Under the pieces are notes generated by a model. The model was given only the letters and a program-made list of their open reading frames with translations. It was not told the DNA's origin and made no database searches. This document shows positions 7,658 to 17,144 of a stretch of DNA of 59,881 nucleotides, one piece after another. This DNA comes from Stieleria mannarensis. Its GTDB lineage: Bacteria > Planctomycetota > Planctomycetia > Pirellulales > Pirellulaceae. Numbering within the stretch: position 1 is the stretch's first letter; every line of letters starts with the position of its first letter. The DNA is taken from the NCBI RefSeq assembly GCF_014154935.1, contig NZ_JACEHH010000055.1, positions 1 to 59,881 on the forward strand, read 5' to 3'. The translations under genes and the position numbers were made by a program.

Positions 7658-10600
7658 ATGCTTGCTAACGAACTGATCGATCAACTGGAGCGACGCGGTC
7701 TGTTGGACCAGGAGATCATCGAGGCTCTTCGCGAACAACTCGACCAGGGCGGCGCGCGGGTGACGCCCGAAGCCGTGGCAAAGTTGTTGGTCGACAACGG
7801 ACAACTGACCCGTTTTCAGGCGACCAAGTTGATCGGCGAACTACGCAGCGGCGAATATGCCGACGATTCCACCATGGCCGCTGCCGAGATCGTCGAAGAG
7901 GATTTGGTGGCGATCGACGAGGACGATGCGGTCGAAGTCGAGGCCGTCGAGGCTATTCCGGTGGATGCGACCGCCGACGCGTTCGATGAATTCGCCCAGG
8001 CCGAAGCCGTGCCCGTCGAAGCCGTCCCCGTGGAAGCCGTCCCGGTCGACGACTTGGACTCCGACACCCCCCAGCGGGAGCGGCCGCGGGCCAGACGCAC
8101 CAAGCCGGATCCCAAGGAAAACCAATGGGATTCGTTCAAAATCTACGGCTTTCTGGGCATCATCGGTTTCCTGCTGCTCTCCGGCGGTGGTCTCTACTGG
8201 ATCCTCGCACGCGGCAACGCCGATGATCGCATCAAGATCGCCCACGAACTTTATGACAACCAGAACTACACCCCGGCCCAAGAGAAGTACTTGGAGTTCC
8301 TTGACTCCTTCGGCAACTCCAATGAGCACAGCTCCCTGGCGCGAACGCGGGTCATCATGACCGAACTGTATCGTGCCGAAGGGATGTCCGATCCGACCTA
8401 TGCGACCGAACTGGCGCAAGAAAAACTGCCCACGATCGAAGACGAAGAAGGGCTTAACGAAGAACGTGGTAATCTGGCCGCGCTGCTGGTCAAGATCGCC
8501 GAAAACATCGTCGCCGAAGCCAACGAAAAATCGGAAACCACCGCCAAGCGACAGTTGCTCGACAAGCTGAACGAGCAGATCGAACTGACCAACAACCCGC
8601 TGTACATGACCGGCGCGATGCGGACGACGCTGTCGGGGCGGCTGAAGGAGATCGACGAGGCTCGAGGTCGGGTCGAGCGTGAAATCAATCGCAACGAACA
8701 GCTGGACGCTGCGGTCGAAAAAATGACCGCCCTGCTGGCAGACAAGAACACCAAAGCGGCGTACGACGTGCGTTATGAATTGCTGCAGTCCTTTCCCGAG
8801 CTCGGCGACAACGAACGTCTGGTCACGTTGATCGCCAAGGCCAGCGAAATTCAACAGCAATTGGTCGAAACCACCGCGTCGCTGCCCCAGCGGATCGAAG
8901 CCGAACCGGAAACCGATCTCCGCCCGATCGTGTTGACAGCACGGTCGGGTGATCGCGTTCCCGATTTGCGTGACGAAGTGATCTTCATCCGCACCAAAGG
9001 CAGCGTGTTGGCCTTCAACGGCGAAGACGGCACGCTGCTGTGGCGTCGTTATGTGGGCAACTCCCTGGCCCACAGCCCGATCCGATTGGACGGCGGCACC
9101 GCCGTGCTGTTGACCGGGTCGGCCAAGCTGACGGTCGAGCGCTGCGACGGTCGCAGCGGAGACATCGATTGGCGTGTCGAGATCGGCGAACCGTTCAACC
9201 AACCGGTCGTCAACGACAACGAAATCTACATTTCCACCAAATCGGGACGCTTGATCACCCTGGACGCGACCACCGGCGATGCCAAGTGGGCGCAACAGAT
9301 TCCACAGTCCTTGGAAGTCGGCCCGGGCGTCGACGACCGCGCCTCGATCGCCTACATCCCCGGCGACCATAGCAACCTGTATGTGCTCAATAGCAACAAC
9401 GGCGACAGCCTGCAAAGCTATTACATGGGGCACAAGGCGGGCACGATCGCGGTTCCGCCCACGCCGCTGTTGGAACACCTGTTCGTGGTCGAAAACAAAG
9501 GCCCCGAGTACTGCCTGGTTCACATCCTGGGGGTCGACCAATCGGGCAAGAACGTGAAAAAGGTTCAGGACCCGGTGCGGATGAGCGGTAACGTGGTGGT
9601 TTCGCCGATCGTTGCCCAACAGCGTCGCCTGGTCGTGCTGACCGATCTGGGCGAGATCTCGGTGTTCGACGTCGAAGTGACCAGCGAGACCGACAAGGTT
9701 TCCGTGGTCGCCAATCAACTCGCCTCCTACGGCACACCGACGTTGACGCAAATGGCCGTCGGCCGCAGCCAGATGTGGACGACCGGATCGCGAATCGGAC
9801 GTTACGAATTGCAAGTCAATCGTGGTCGCGTCGTCCCGGATTGGTTCAAACACGAAGGCGACCGATTTGTCGGACAACCGCTGGCGATCGGCGACGCGCT
9901 CGTGCACGCCCGTCAGCTCCGCGGGACCTCCGGCATCCGTGTCTCCGCGGTCGATCCCAAGTCGGGCGAAGAATTGTGGCGAAACGATATCGGCGCCCCC
10001 GTCGCCATGCTCCGCCGCGCCGAGGCGGGCGTGCATGCATTGACCACCCAAGCGGCCCTGTTCGAATTGGATCGGTCCGCCCTGGGCAGCGGAGCGACAC
10101 GGGCGCCGATCGAAAATCGGGGCAGTGTGGGCGTGATCATGCGGTTCGAGGACCCGTTGAAGGTCGACGACCAACGCGCCGTGTTGCTCAACAAAGCCGG
10201 CGGGGAAGGCGGCCAACAGGTGGCGGTCTACGATCCGACCCGTAAGACTGAAAAATTGCGGTTGGTCAGTTTGAATGTGCTCTCGGGCAAACCGTCCGGC
10301 CGCGGTCTGGTTGCCGGGGGCGGATTGTTCCTGACGCTCGACAACGGCCGTGCCGTCGTGATGAATTTCCAAACCGGGTCGCAGATGGGCAACCCCTTCC
10401 AGCCGATCAGCAGCCCCGTCGAAAAGATCAGCTGGACCAACGCCGTCGCGCTGCCCGATGACCCGGGCCAAGTCGTCGTCGCCGACAGCCGCAGCGGGCT
10501 GTATCGCTTGCGTGTCGGTGAGCGGACCACGCCGCTGGCCGAAACCAAGCTGCCCGCGCCGACCTTGGGGACCATCGCGGGCGTGGGAATGACGCTGGTG

Positions 10601-11032
10601 GCCGCCACCAGCGGACCGGCCGCCGATGTGGTCATCGGACGTGATCTTGCGACGTTGAAAGAAAAGTTCCAAACCCAGATGGACGGGCGGGTCATCTGGG
10701 GACCGGTCAGCGCCGGCGACCAGGCGGTCGTGTTGACCGACGATCAAATCCTACGCGGCATCACGCCCGACGGCCGGCCCACCTTTGCCGTCGCCGTCCC
10801 GCGCGGTTTGCCGGTCGGCGATGCCGTCGTCCACCAGGACAACATCATCATCGTTTCCGATACCGGCTGGATCGTCGTGATCGACCCGACCTCCGATGAT
10901 CCGGTCGGCCTGACCGAGATCGGCGAACCGTTCTCGGCAACTCCCCTGGTCCTGCAAGATCGTTTGCTGGTGCCCGGTGAAGAGGGTGTCGTTTACGTCG
11001 TCAAGATTCCCAGTGGGGTGAGTGGTCAATGA
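7658..11032 (+). CDS. Membrane-anchored PQQ-type beta-propeller protein
   Basis: A 1124-residue protein when started at ATG 7658; an in-frame start at 7586 would add 24 residues with no family look, so the later start is preferred. Residues 1-65 are helical with DNGQLTRFQATKLIGELRSG, a motif I recognise from N-termini of several planctomycete kinases and membrane proteins. An acidic linker with tandem EAVPV units follows, then one transmembrane helix at about 162-184, an alpha-helical TPR-like region to about 420, and a long C-terminal region of PQQ/BamB-like blades, for example LAFNGEDGTLLWRRYVG, LITLDATTGDAKWAQQI and DPKSGEELWRNDIGAP. The propeller is expected outside the cytoplasmic membrane. 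The stop TGA overlaps the ATG of the next gene. The role is unknown; scaffold or outer-surface assembly are options. Confidence 0.85.
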   Translation: MLANELIDQLERRGLLDQEIIEALREQLDQGGARVTPEAVAKLLVDNGQLTRFQATKLIGELRSGEYADDSTMAAAEIVEEDLVAIDEDDAVEVEAVEAIPVDATADAFDEFAQAEAVPVEAVPVEAVPVDDLDSDTPQRERPRARRTKPDPKENQWDSFKIYGFLGIIGFLLLSGGGLYWILARGNADDRIKIAHELYDNQNYTPAQEKYLEFLDSFGNSNEHSSLARTRVIMTELYRAEGMSDPTYATELAQEKLPTIEDEEGLNEERGNLAALLVKIAENIVAEANEKSETTAKRQLLDKLNEQIELTNNPLYMTGAMRTTLSGRLKEIDEARGRVEREINRNEQLDAAVEKMTALLADKNTKAAYDVRYELLQSFPELGDNERLVTLIAKASEIQQQLVETTASLPQRIEAEPETDLRPIVLTARSGDRVPDLRDEVIFIRTKGSVLAFNGEDGTLLWRRYVGNSLAHSPIRLDGGTAVLLTGSAKLTVERCDGRSGDIDWRVEIGEPFNQPVVNDNEIYISTKSGRLITLDATTGDAKWAQQIPQSLEVGPGVDDRASIAYIPGDHSNLYVLNSNNGDSLQSYYMGHKAGTIAVPPTPLLEHLFVVENKGPEYCLVHILGVDQSGKNVKKVQDPVRMSGNVVVSPIVAQQRRLVVLTDLGEISVFDVEVTSETDKVSVVANQLASYGTPTLTQMAVGRSQMWTTGSRIGRYELQVNRGRVVPDWFKHEGDRFVGQPLAIGDALVHARQLRGTSGIRVSAVDPKSGEELWRNDIGAPVAMLRRAEAGVHALTTQAALFELDRSALGSGATRAPIENRGSVGVIMRFEDPLKVDDQRAVLLNKAGGEGGQQVAVYDPTRKTEKLRLVSLNVLSGKPSGRGLVAGGGLFLTLDNGRAVVMNFQTGSQMGNPFQPISSPVEKISWTNAVALPDDPGQVVVADSRSGLYRLRVGERTTPLAETKLPAPTLGTIAGVGMTLVAATSGPAADVVIGRDLATLKEKFQTQMDGRVIWGPVSAGDQAVVLTDDQILRGITPDGRPTFAVAVPRGLPVGDAVVHQDNIIIVSDTGWIVVIDPTSDDPVGLTEIGEPFSATPLVLQDRLLVPGEEGVVYVVKIPSGVSGQ

Positions 11033-13383
11033 TGTTTCCTTTTCAATTCAACCCAACCAAGTTCGTTCTTGCGCTGGCCCTGATCTGCCTAGTCGGTGTG
11101 TCATGTGACGCCCCGGCGTGGGCGCAACTGTTGACCTATGCCGAATCCGGGGAACCCGAGGATTCCGGATTGGGGCTGCTGCAGGAAGAACCCCACGACA
11201 TCATCTACTTCACCGAAGCCTCCGGGGGCGGCTGGGCGAAGGTTCTGCTGTTGCCCATCCGCAACATGCCGACCACGCCTCGCGGTTCGTTGCAGTTTTC
11301 AATCGTGGGCATCGAAGACGACAAGTTCGTCGCCAAATGGTCCGATATCCGGCGCATCGATTTCTGGGAAAAGCGACTCGAGCGAGAAACCGCATCGCGA
11401 ATCGCCAGCGGGGACTTCGTCGGCGCCTACCCGTTCCTGTCGATCTTGATCCGCGATTATCCGCGGCGTCCGGGGCTGAAGACCCTGCGTGCGGAGTTTC
11501 TGTGGCGCAATGCGATCCAACGTGCCTCGGGTAGCCAACGCGCCGAATCCCTGGCGATGCTGGAGGAACTGCATCGCTACGACCCCCAATACAACCAAGC
11601 CCAGGTGATCAAAGCGATCAGTTTGACCACCGGATCGGTGATGCAGTCTCTGGTCGACACGGGGGACTTGGACAACGCCCAGCAATTGCTGGCCCGGCTG
11701 AAAGAAGACTACGGGCGATTTGACCTGCCGGCGATTGCGAAGTGGGAAGGCGAATTTTTGCGGATGGCGACCGAGAAACGAAACGAGGCGATCGAAGCGG
11801 TCAAACAAAAGGACTTTCGTTCGGCCCGCAAGCTGGCCCGCGAAAGTCTGTACCTGAAACCGGACATCGACGGCGGGCGTGAGCTGGTCCAAAAGATCGA
11901 CGAAGCCTACCCGCTGGTTTCGGTCGGCGTGTTGCAAGCGGCGCGGGTTTACGATCCTGTGCGGATGGACAATTGGGCCGCCCGACGTGCCGGACGCTTG
12001 CTCTACCGCAACCTGTTCGAGATCCAAGGCGCCGCACCCGAAGGCGGTGAATACGATTTCCTGTTCGGATCGGCCGAAACGACACCCGACCGGCAGGTGT
12101 TGGAATTGTCCCTGGAAACCGCAAAACTGCCCAATCCGCTGAACCAAATCGAAGTCGATTTCCTGGCCGATCAGTTGGCACTGCGCGCGACGCCCGAATC
12201 AGAAACCTACTTTTCCCCCTGGGCGGCATCGGTCACGGGAATCGGAATCGATGGCCCGCAACGCATCGAATGTATCCTCCGCCGTCCCCACGTGCTGCCG
12301 ACCTGCTTGCTTCAAATCAACGTCGACGCCAGCTGGTTCGGGGGCGAAAAAGGCGGACCGACCGGGGATTATTTCGTCGACGTTGTCGACGAGGGCCAAA
12401 CACGCTTCATGCTGACCGAGGACGCGCGGCGGGCCAGCGGCGACAGCGGAAAACCCCGCGAAATCGTCGAGGTCCGATGTGCGACCGGCAGCGAATCGGT
12501 CTCCAAGCTGCTCAGCGGCGAGATCGACGTGTTGGACCAACTGTTCCCCGCCGATGCGATCAAATTGAAAGAGCGACGGGACGTCAAAGTCGTCGAGTAC
12601 CCGTTGCCGACGATCCACATGTTGGTCCCCTGTTCGGACCACCAGTTCGTCGCCGACAAAAATTTCCGCCGGGCGCTGCTGTATGGCATCAACCGCGAAG
12701 ACATTCTTCATGGCGAATTGTTGGAAAACCATGCGTCGCCGGGATGCCAAGTCCTCTCGGGGCCGTTCCCCGCCGGGCTCAGCCAGGACGATCCGCTCGG
12801 TTATGCCTATGACACGTCGATCCTGCCGCGACGGTTCGAACCCAGCCTGGCCCAGTTGCTGGTCGCGTTGAGCAAAAATTTGAAGGCCGCCGAAGCGAAG
12901 CGAAAGGATGAGCCGGAACCCAAACTCCGCGCCGTTCGACTGGCGTTCCCCGCCGACAACCTCTCACGCGTCGCCTGTGAAGCGATCCGCAGCCAATGGG
13001 AATTGATCGGGCTGGATGTCGAATTGGTCGAGCTTCCGATCGGACGCACCTATCCGGACCCCGATACCGCGGACTTGGTGTATGTTTCCTGTGCGATCTG
13101 GGAGCCCATCATTGACGCGCGTCGATTGCTCGGACCGCGAGGATTGGCCCGCAGCGAAGATCAATTGATCGGGCTCGGTTTGCGTCGCCTGGAAGAAGCG
13201 CGAAACTGGAAAGAAGTTCGCGACCGTTTGTTGGTCTTGCATTCGATTTCGCACCACGAATTACCGGTCTTGCCGCTGTGGCAAATGGTCGATTCGTTCG
13301 CGTACCGGAACAACCTTATTGGGATGGGCAGCAACATCGTGTCGCTTTATCAGAATGCCGGGAATTGGAGATTGGAATTTTGA
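11029..13383 (+). CDS. Extracellular solute-binding protein, family 5 (SBP_bac_5-like)
   Basis: A 784-residue secreted protein. Residues 13-33 form a signal peptide with a plausible signal peptidase I site at AWA/QL; the upstream GVSC is a poor lipobox. Residues 35-300 are an N-terminal extension with TPR-like helices, and from about 300 onward the protein follows the peptide/nickel-binding SBP_bac_5 pattern: RRAGRLLYRNLFE, SVSKLLSGEIDVLDQLFP, FRRALLYGINREDIL, then AFPADNLSRVACEAIRSQWELIGLDV. No permease or ATPase gene is in the neighbourhood, so a classical ABC-import role is doubtful. The gene overlaps the propeller gene upstream by four bases and the next gene downstream by four bases, so all three are probably translated together. 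Confidence 0.85.
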   Translation: MMFPFQFNPTKFVLALALICLVGVSCDAPAWAQLLTYAESGEPEDSGLGLLQEEPHDIIYFTEASGGGWAKVLLLPIRNMPTTPRGSLQFSIVGIEDDKFVAKWSDIRRIDFWEKRLERETASRIASGDFVGAYPFLSILIRDYPRRPGLKTLRAEFLWRNAIQRASGSQRAESLAMLEELHRYDPQYNQAQVIKAISLTTGSVMQSLVDTGDLDNAQQLLARLKEDYGRFDLPAIAKWEGEFLRMATEKRNEAIEAVKQKDFRSARKLARESLYLKPDIDGGRELVQKIDEAYPLVSVGVLQAARVYDPVRMDNWAARRAGRLLYRNLFEIQGAAPEGGEYDFLFGSAETTPDRQVLELSLETAKLPNPLNQIEVDFLADQLALRATPESETYFSPWAASVTGIGIDGPQRIECILRRPHVLPTCLLQINVDASWFGGEKGGPTGDYFVDVVDEGQTRFMLTEDARRASGDSGKPREIVEVRCATGSESVSKLLSGEIDVLDQLFPADAIKLKERRDVKVVEYPLPTIHMLVPCSDHQFVADKNFRRALLYGINREDILHGELLENHASPGCQVLSGPFPAGLSQDDPLGYAYDTSILPRRFEPSLAQLLVALSKNLKAAEAKRKDEPEPKLRAVRLAFPADNLSRVACEAIRSQWELIGLDVELVELPIGRTYPDPDTADLVYVSCAIWEPIIDARRLLGPRGLARSEDQLIGLGLRRLEEARNWKEVRDRLLVLHSISHHELPVLPLWQMVDSFAYRNNLIGMGSNIVSLYQNAGNWRLEF

Positions 13384-15245
13384 AACGCCTCACCATCATC
13401 CCGACCAAGTTCATCTTCGCCATTGCTGTCGTTGCGTTGCTGTTTTCGACGGCGGCGCCTTCATTGTCGGCACAGACCGCCGACGCCCCGGCCGCGGCAT
13501 CATCGGAGGTCGATTCCGAAACCGACGCGGCAACCCGCGAACCGGATCGACGAGCCGATGAGCCCTGGGACTATTCGCCCTATCGCGTGTTGATCTGGGT
13601 CGCATCACGCGACCCCCGGTTTACCGCCGAAACGCTTCGCGAACCTTTGGCGGACTACTTGGATCGTGATTTCAACGCACTCTGGCGGACCACCATCGAG
13701 GACGCGCCGGCGTCGGTGGCCACCGCGGCGTTTCGTTCGATGGGTGATTTGTCGTACGACCGGATTGCCGCGTCGGACCCGGTGATCGCCGTCAAACGCG
13801 ATCACGAAGACGCGATTCGCATTCAGTCGGTACGCAGCTTGCCACAATACGTCAGCGCCGTGCCCACCACCAAAGGCATGCAGGCCAATGTGTTGCGTCG
13901 CGCGAGCGAGTACGGCGATGCAACCATGGGCGGCACCTCGGCCAAGTTGCAACCGATCGACGGCGACGCGATCGCGTTGGCGGAATTGTGGAACGATGCG
14001 TCGACCGAAGCCTTGTTGGTCACCCGCGGGCAAGCGACGACGTTTTCCAAACCCGGGGCGAAGATCGTCCCCTTGCCCGTGACCGGATTGGTCGCCTCGA
14101 CCGTCCAGCGTTACGACAAAGTGTTCATCGTCCGAATCCGGCAGGATGCCAACGGGTCCACGGTCGCGGCGATCGAAATGGAAACCTTGATGCGATCCTT
14201 CGGCGCCGTCGTCCAGGCACCCTTCCTGTCGGCCTATGACCTGCCCAACGTCGTCGGTCACTCCGTCACCCGGGCGTTTTCGCCGATGGTGCGGATCGAC
14301 GATGCCGGCCAGAAAACGGCAACCGGGATGATCCGCGCCGGCAACCTGATCCTGGATCCCGAATCCCCTGCCAACGTCCCCGTGGGAAGCGCCCTGCAAC
14401 CGATGATCCGCAAGAACGATCGCAACGGCAAACCGATCGCGATCGGGCGGATCGAGTGGGCGTATCTGATCGCGACCGAACGCGAAGGCCCCAACGTCAA
14501 CATGGACTACTACTCCGGCATGGCCGGTGGTCTGCAAGGCCGAAAGAATTCACGGACCTTCAAAATGGCCATGCTGCTCAAACCGCTTCGTGAGGAAACG
14601 ATGCTGCGGCTGCACGTCAAAGGCCGCGAAGACCTGCCCTTGATCGGCTACGAACTCTACGAACGCGAACTCAAAAGCAAGTCCATGTCCTTCGTCGGAC
14701 GGACCGACTGGAACGGACGACTGGCGATCGAAAAGACGGAGGACCCGCTGCGTTTGCTGTACGTCAAAAACGGCGGCGCGGTGTTGGCACGATTGCCCAT
14801 GGTGCCGGGGCTGACGCCCAAGGAGGTCGCGGACCTGACCGGCGACGACATGCGGTTGCAGGCCGAAGCGTATATCCGCGGCGTGCAAAACGCCATCATC
14901 GACCTGGTCGCCATCCGCAAACTGCTGGCCGCTCGGATTCGCATGAGGTTGAAGAAAGGGCAGATGGAGGAGGCCGAAGAATTGCTCACCGCACTTCGCG
15001 AACAACCGACCAACGAGCAACTGGCCGACGACATGGGAAAGAAGCAAGGAGATTTCTTGAAAGAGATCGGCAACCGGAATCCCAACCAGCGTCGCAAGGT
15101 GGACATCATGTTCAAGGAAACCCGCGAGATGTTGGGCAAGCAAATCAACCCCACCGTCATCCGCGATTTAGAATCCGACGTGCAGCGCGCCAAAGACAAC
15201 GGTGGCAAACTGCCCGACGAACCGGCCGAAGACGAAAACACTTAA
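13380..15245 (+). CDS. Secreted protein of unknown function at the end of the exb cluster
   Basis: A 621-residue protein starting at TTG 13380, which overlaps the upstream TGA (TTGA) and has GGAG nine bases before it. Starting here gives an ideal signal peptide (KRLTIIPTKF, hydrophobic AIAVVALLF, then SLSAQ), whereas the longer ORF from 13278 would bury it. The mature protein has a mixed alpha/beta domain (residues about 60-440) with many short beta strands, including GRADWNGRLAIEK-type and IGYELYERELKS segments. A helical C-terminus (about 480-615) is rich in Lys/Glu/Arg and probably forms coiled coils. I recognise no family. Coupling to the solute-binding and propeller genes suggests a shared periplasmic or surface complex. 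Confidence 0.75.
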   Translation: MKRLTIIPTKFIFAIAVVALLFSTAAPSLSAQTADAPAAASSEVDSETDAATREPDRRADEPWDYSPYRVLIWVASRDPRFTAETLREPLADYLDRDFNALWRTTIEDAPASVATAAFRSMGDLSYDRIAASDPVIAVKRDHEDAIRIQSVRSLPQYVSAVPTTKGMQANVLRRASEYGDATMGGTSAKLQPIDGDAIALAELWNDASTEALLVTRGQATTFSKPGAKIVPLPVTGLVASTVQRYDKVFIVRIRQDANGSTVAAIEMETLMRSFGAVVQAPFLSAYDLPNVVGHSVTRAFSPMVRIDDAGQKTATGMIRAGNLILDPESPANVPVGSALQPMIRKNDRNGKPIAIGRIEWAYLIATEREGPNVNMDYYSGMAGGLQGRKNSRTFKMAMLLKPLREETMLRLHVKGREDLPLIGYELYERELKSKSMSFVGRTDWNGRLAIEKTEDPLRLLYVKNGGAVLARLPMVPGLTPKEVADLTGDDMRLQAEAYIRGVQNAIIDLVAIRKLLAARIRMRLKKGQMEEAEELLTALREQPTNEQLADDMGKKQGDFLKEIGNRNPNQRRKVDIMFKETREMLGKQINPTVIRDLESDVQRAKDNGGKLPDEPAEDENT

Positions 15246-15273
15246 GCGGTCGGTGCGATCTTGCACAACTTCG

Positions 15274-15339
15274 ACGTAGCTACGCTCGCCAGAGCGTGGA
15301 ACCCCCCGGGGTCCCACCTTCTGGCGAAGGTAGCTACGT
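15274..15339. repeat. REP-like palindromic element, copy 1
   Basis: Two arms, GTAGCTACGCTCGCCAGAGC... and ...CTTCTGGCGAAGGTAGCTAC, form an imperfect inverted repeat. A second copy lies at 22848-22909 in the opposite orientation, which marks it as a dispersed element. Here it lies in the 3' region of the exb cluster, before the terminator. Confidence 0.85.
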
Positions 15340-15384
15340 TTGACCGGCGATTCACGATGTTTCTGATCGATGCGATGGCGACGT

Positions 15385-15410
15385 GCTGAAAAGGATTTTC
15401 AGCGTTTTTT
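15385..15410 (+). terminator. Rho-independent terminator of the exb/propeller cluster
   Basis: Perfect 8-bp stem GCTGAAAA/TTTTCAGC with a 3-base loop (GGA), followed by G and six T. It is about 140 bases downstream of the last gene of the cluster and 85 bases upstream of the thioredoxin-like gene. Confidence 0.8.
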
Positions 15411-15494
15411 CCGACTTTCGCCGCCATGTTCCCGCCGCAAATCTGTTTCTATTAAGAGGAGACACTTTTCCAACCGCCGGCGGCGAGGGCCACG

Positions 15495-17048
15495 ATGAAA
15501 CGTCTGATGAATGCGACCCTGTTGATTTGTCTACTGATTCCGTCGGCCCACTCGGCCGATCACGTTTATGGGACGATCGACGGCTGGGGACAGATGGTCG
15601 ATCCGAATGGCGATTGCCGTTTCCAGGTGGGAAAGAACAGCGTCGCGGTCACCTTCGGTCCAGGTCCACATGGTTTGGACGCGGAAAGCAATCGCATGAA
15701 TGCGCCCCGCGTCCTGCGTTCGATCAGCGGTGATCATTCCATCTCGGTCATCGTCCAAGGCAATCTGCCGCTACCGGAGCTGGCCTACGCCTACGTCAGC
15801 GGCGGTTTGGTGCTGATGCAGGATTCACGGAGTTACATCCGGCTGGAACGCGCCAGCTTCATTCGCAACGGCAAGAAATCCTTCTACACCAACTTTGAGC
15901 AACGGATTGATGCCAAGCGGACACGGATGGGCCGGTTCGCCGATTTTCCGCTCGACCCGGCCCGGAACGTCGAATTGCGGTTGGAAATCAGTGGATCGAC
16001 CGTTCGGGGACTCGTCCGCCATGCCGGTGAGGAGTGGCACGAAATGGGCACCGCGAAAATCCCCCCCGGTCAAACCTTTCTTGCGGGCATTTCGGGGGTC
16101 AAGACGATTCCCGATGAAGTCAACGTCACCTTCGCCGACTTCCGCGTCCAACGCAACCAAAATGTCGAAGCCTCCGACAGTTCCGAAATCGACCTTTCAC
16201 CCGCCGCCCAGAGCGTTGCTCTGCCAAGGTTGCCCAATTCCGCTTTGATGAAATTATTGCCTCGAATCAATCAGCTGCAGGCGCGTTCGAAAAATGTTGG
16301 CGAGATGACCGATGAAGAAATCGCCCAGTTGATTGAAGACGCGAAAGCACTGGCCGGTGAAGACGCCGAAGGTTTGCCGCAACCGCTGGGGCCGGGCATC
16401 GCTCATGGGCTGGCAAGCTCATTTCGCCGGGCCGGAAAGCCACGTTCCGCGATCCGAGTCTACCGAGAGTTCGCAGAAATGCTTCAGCAGCATGGCGAAG
16501 ATGATCCTGAAATCCGAACCGCGATCGCAAGTTTAAAACGCTCGGCCGACAAGCTCCAAACGAAACTGGACCTGATCGGAAAGCCGATCGTTGTCGACGG
16601 AGTGCTGATCAGCGGAGAGCCGATCGACTGGGCAGACTATCAAGGCAAAGTCGTCCTGGTCGATTTTTGGGCGTCGTGGTGCGGCCCCTGCCGACGCGAA
16701 ATCCCCAACATCAAGGAACAGTACGAAGCTTACCATGACCGCGGCTTCGAAGTCGTCGGCGTGTGTTTGGACCGCGAACGAGACAAGGCCGAGGAGTACA
16801 TCGATTCGGCCGAGATCCCCTGGCCTTCCATCTATGACCCCGATGCCGAGGGAGAATCGATGGCCAAACGCTATGACATCACCGAAATCCCGACGGCCAT
16901 CCTGGTCGATCAAGATGGAAAGATCGTTTCGCTGGAAGCTCGTGGCGAAACATTGCCCGCGCTCTTGAAGGAATTGATCGGGCCAAAGGAGAATGTTGAC
17001 ACCGAAGCAGAACCCGAAGAAAGCGAGGCAGATCCTGAGTCGGAATGA
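15495..17048 (+). CDS. Secreted TlpA-like thioredoxin-domain protein
   Basis: A 517-residue exported protein. Residues 1-20 are a signal peptide (cleavage near AHS/AD). Residues about 25-220 form an all-beta concanavalin-like domain resembling DUF1349 (SRSYIRLERASFI, VELRLEISGS, FADFRV). Residues 250-355 are helical. Residues about 360-505 are a TlpA/ResA-type thioredoxin domain with VDFWASWCGPCRREIP (Cys396 and Cys399) and the cis-proline segment ITEIPTAILVDQDG. It should reduce or isomerise disulfides in the periplasm; the beta domain may bind a carbohydrate or protein partner. The C-terminal 20 residues are acidic. It is monocistronic, starting 85 bases after the upstream terminator, and converges with the cold-shock-like gene. 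Confidence 0.88.
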   Translation: MKRLMNATLLICLLIPSAHSADHVYGTIDGWGQMVDPNGDCRFQVGKNSVAVTFGPGPHGLDAESNRMNAPRVLRSISGDHSISVIVQGNLPLPELAYAYVSGGLVLMQDSRSYIRLERASFIRNGKKSFYTNFEQRIDAKRTRMGRFADFPLDPARNVELRLEISGSTVRGLVRHAGEEWHEMGTAKIPPGQTFLAGISGVKTIPDEVNVTFADFRVQRNQNVEASDSSEIDLSPAAQSVALPRLPNSALMKLLPRINQLQARSKNVGEMTDEEIAQLIEDAKALAGEDAEGLPQPLGPGIAHGLASSFRRAGKPRSAIRVYREFAEMLQQHGEDDPEIRTAIASLKRSADKLQTKLDLIGKPIVVDGVLISGEPIDWADYQGKVVLVDFWASWCGPCRREIPNIKEQYEAYHDRGFEVVGVCLDRERDKAEEYIDSAEIPWPSIYDPDAEGESMAKRYDITEIPTAILVDQDGKIVSLEARGETLPALLKELIGPKENVDTEAEPEESEADPESE

Positions 17049-17114
17049 ATTTCCAAATCCTTACGCTGATCAACGGCATCCTGCTGCTACCGGTCGCCTG
17101 ATTCGGTGGCGGCG

Positions 17115-17143
17115 ACGCCGGGGTGGCAAGCCTTTCCCGGCGT
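17115..17143. terminator. Hairpin between convergent genes
   Basis: Perfect 8-bp stem ACGCCGGG/CCCGGCGT with a 13-base loop, located between the stops of the convergent thioredoxin-like and cold-shock-like genes. The T-run after it on the plus strand is weak (TTTCAATT), so efficiency is uncertain. Confidence 0.45.
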
Positions 17144-17144
17144 T

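Noticed and set aside
7841..10747. 968-codon minus-strand ORF opposite the propeller gene
   Set aside because: High-GC antisense shadow: composition rich in Arg, Gly, Asp and His, no domain, while the plus frame has clear PQQ blades.
11029..11140. Lipoprotein signal (GVSC) at the start of the solute-binding protein
   Set aside because: The residues before Cys do not fit the usual lipobox well (Gly at -3), and a better signal peptidase I site AWA/QL follows.
13278..15245. Upstream start for the secreted protein overlapping the solute-binding gene by 105 bases
   Set aside because: The TTG at 13380 has a GGAG element and gives a clean signal peptide; the longer version does not.
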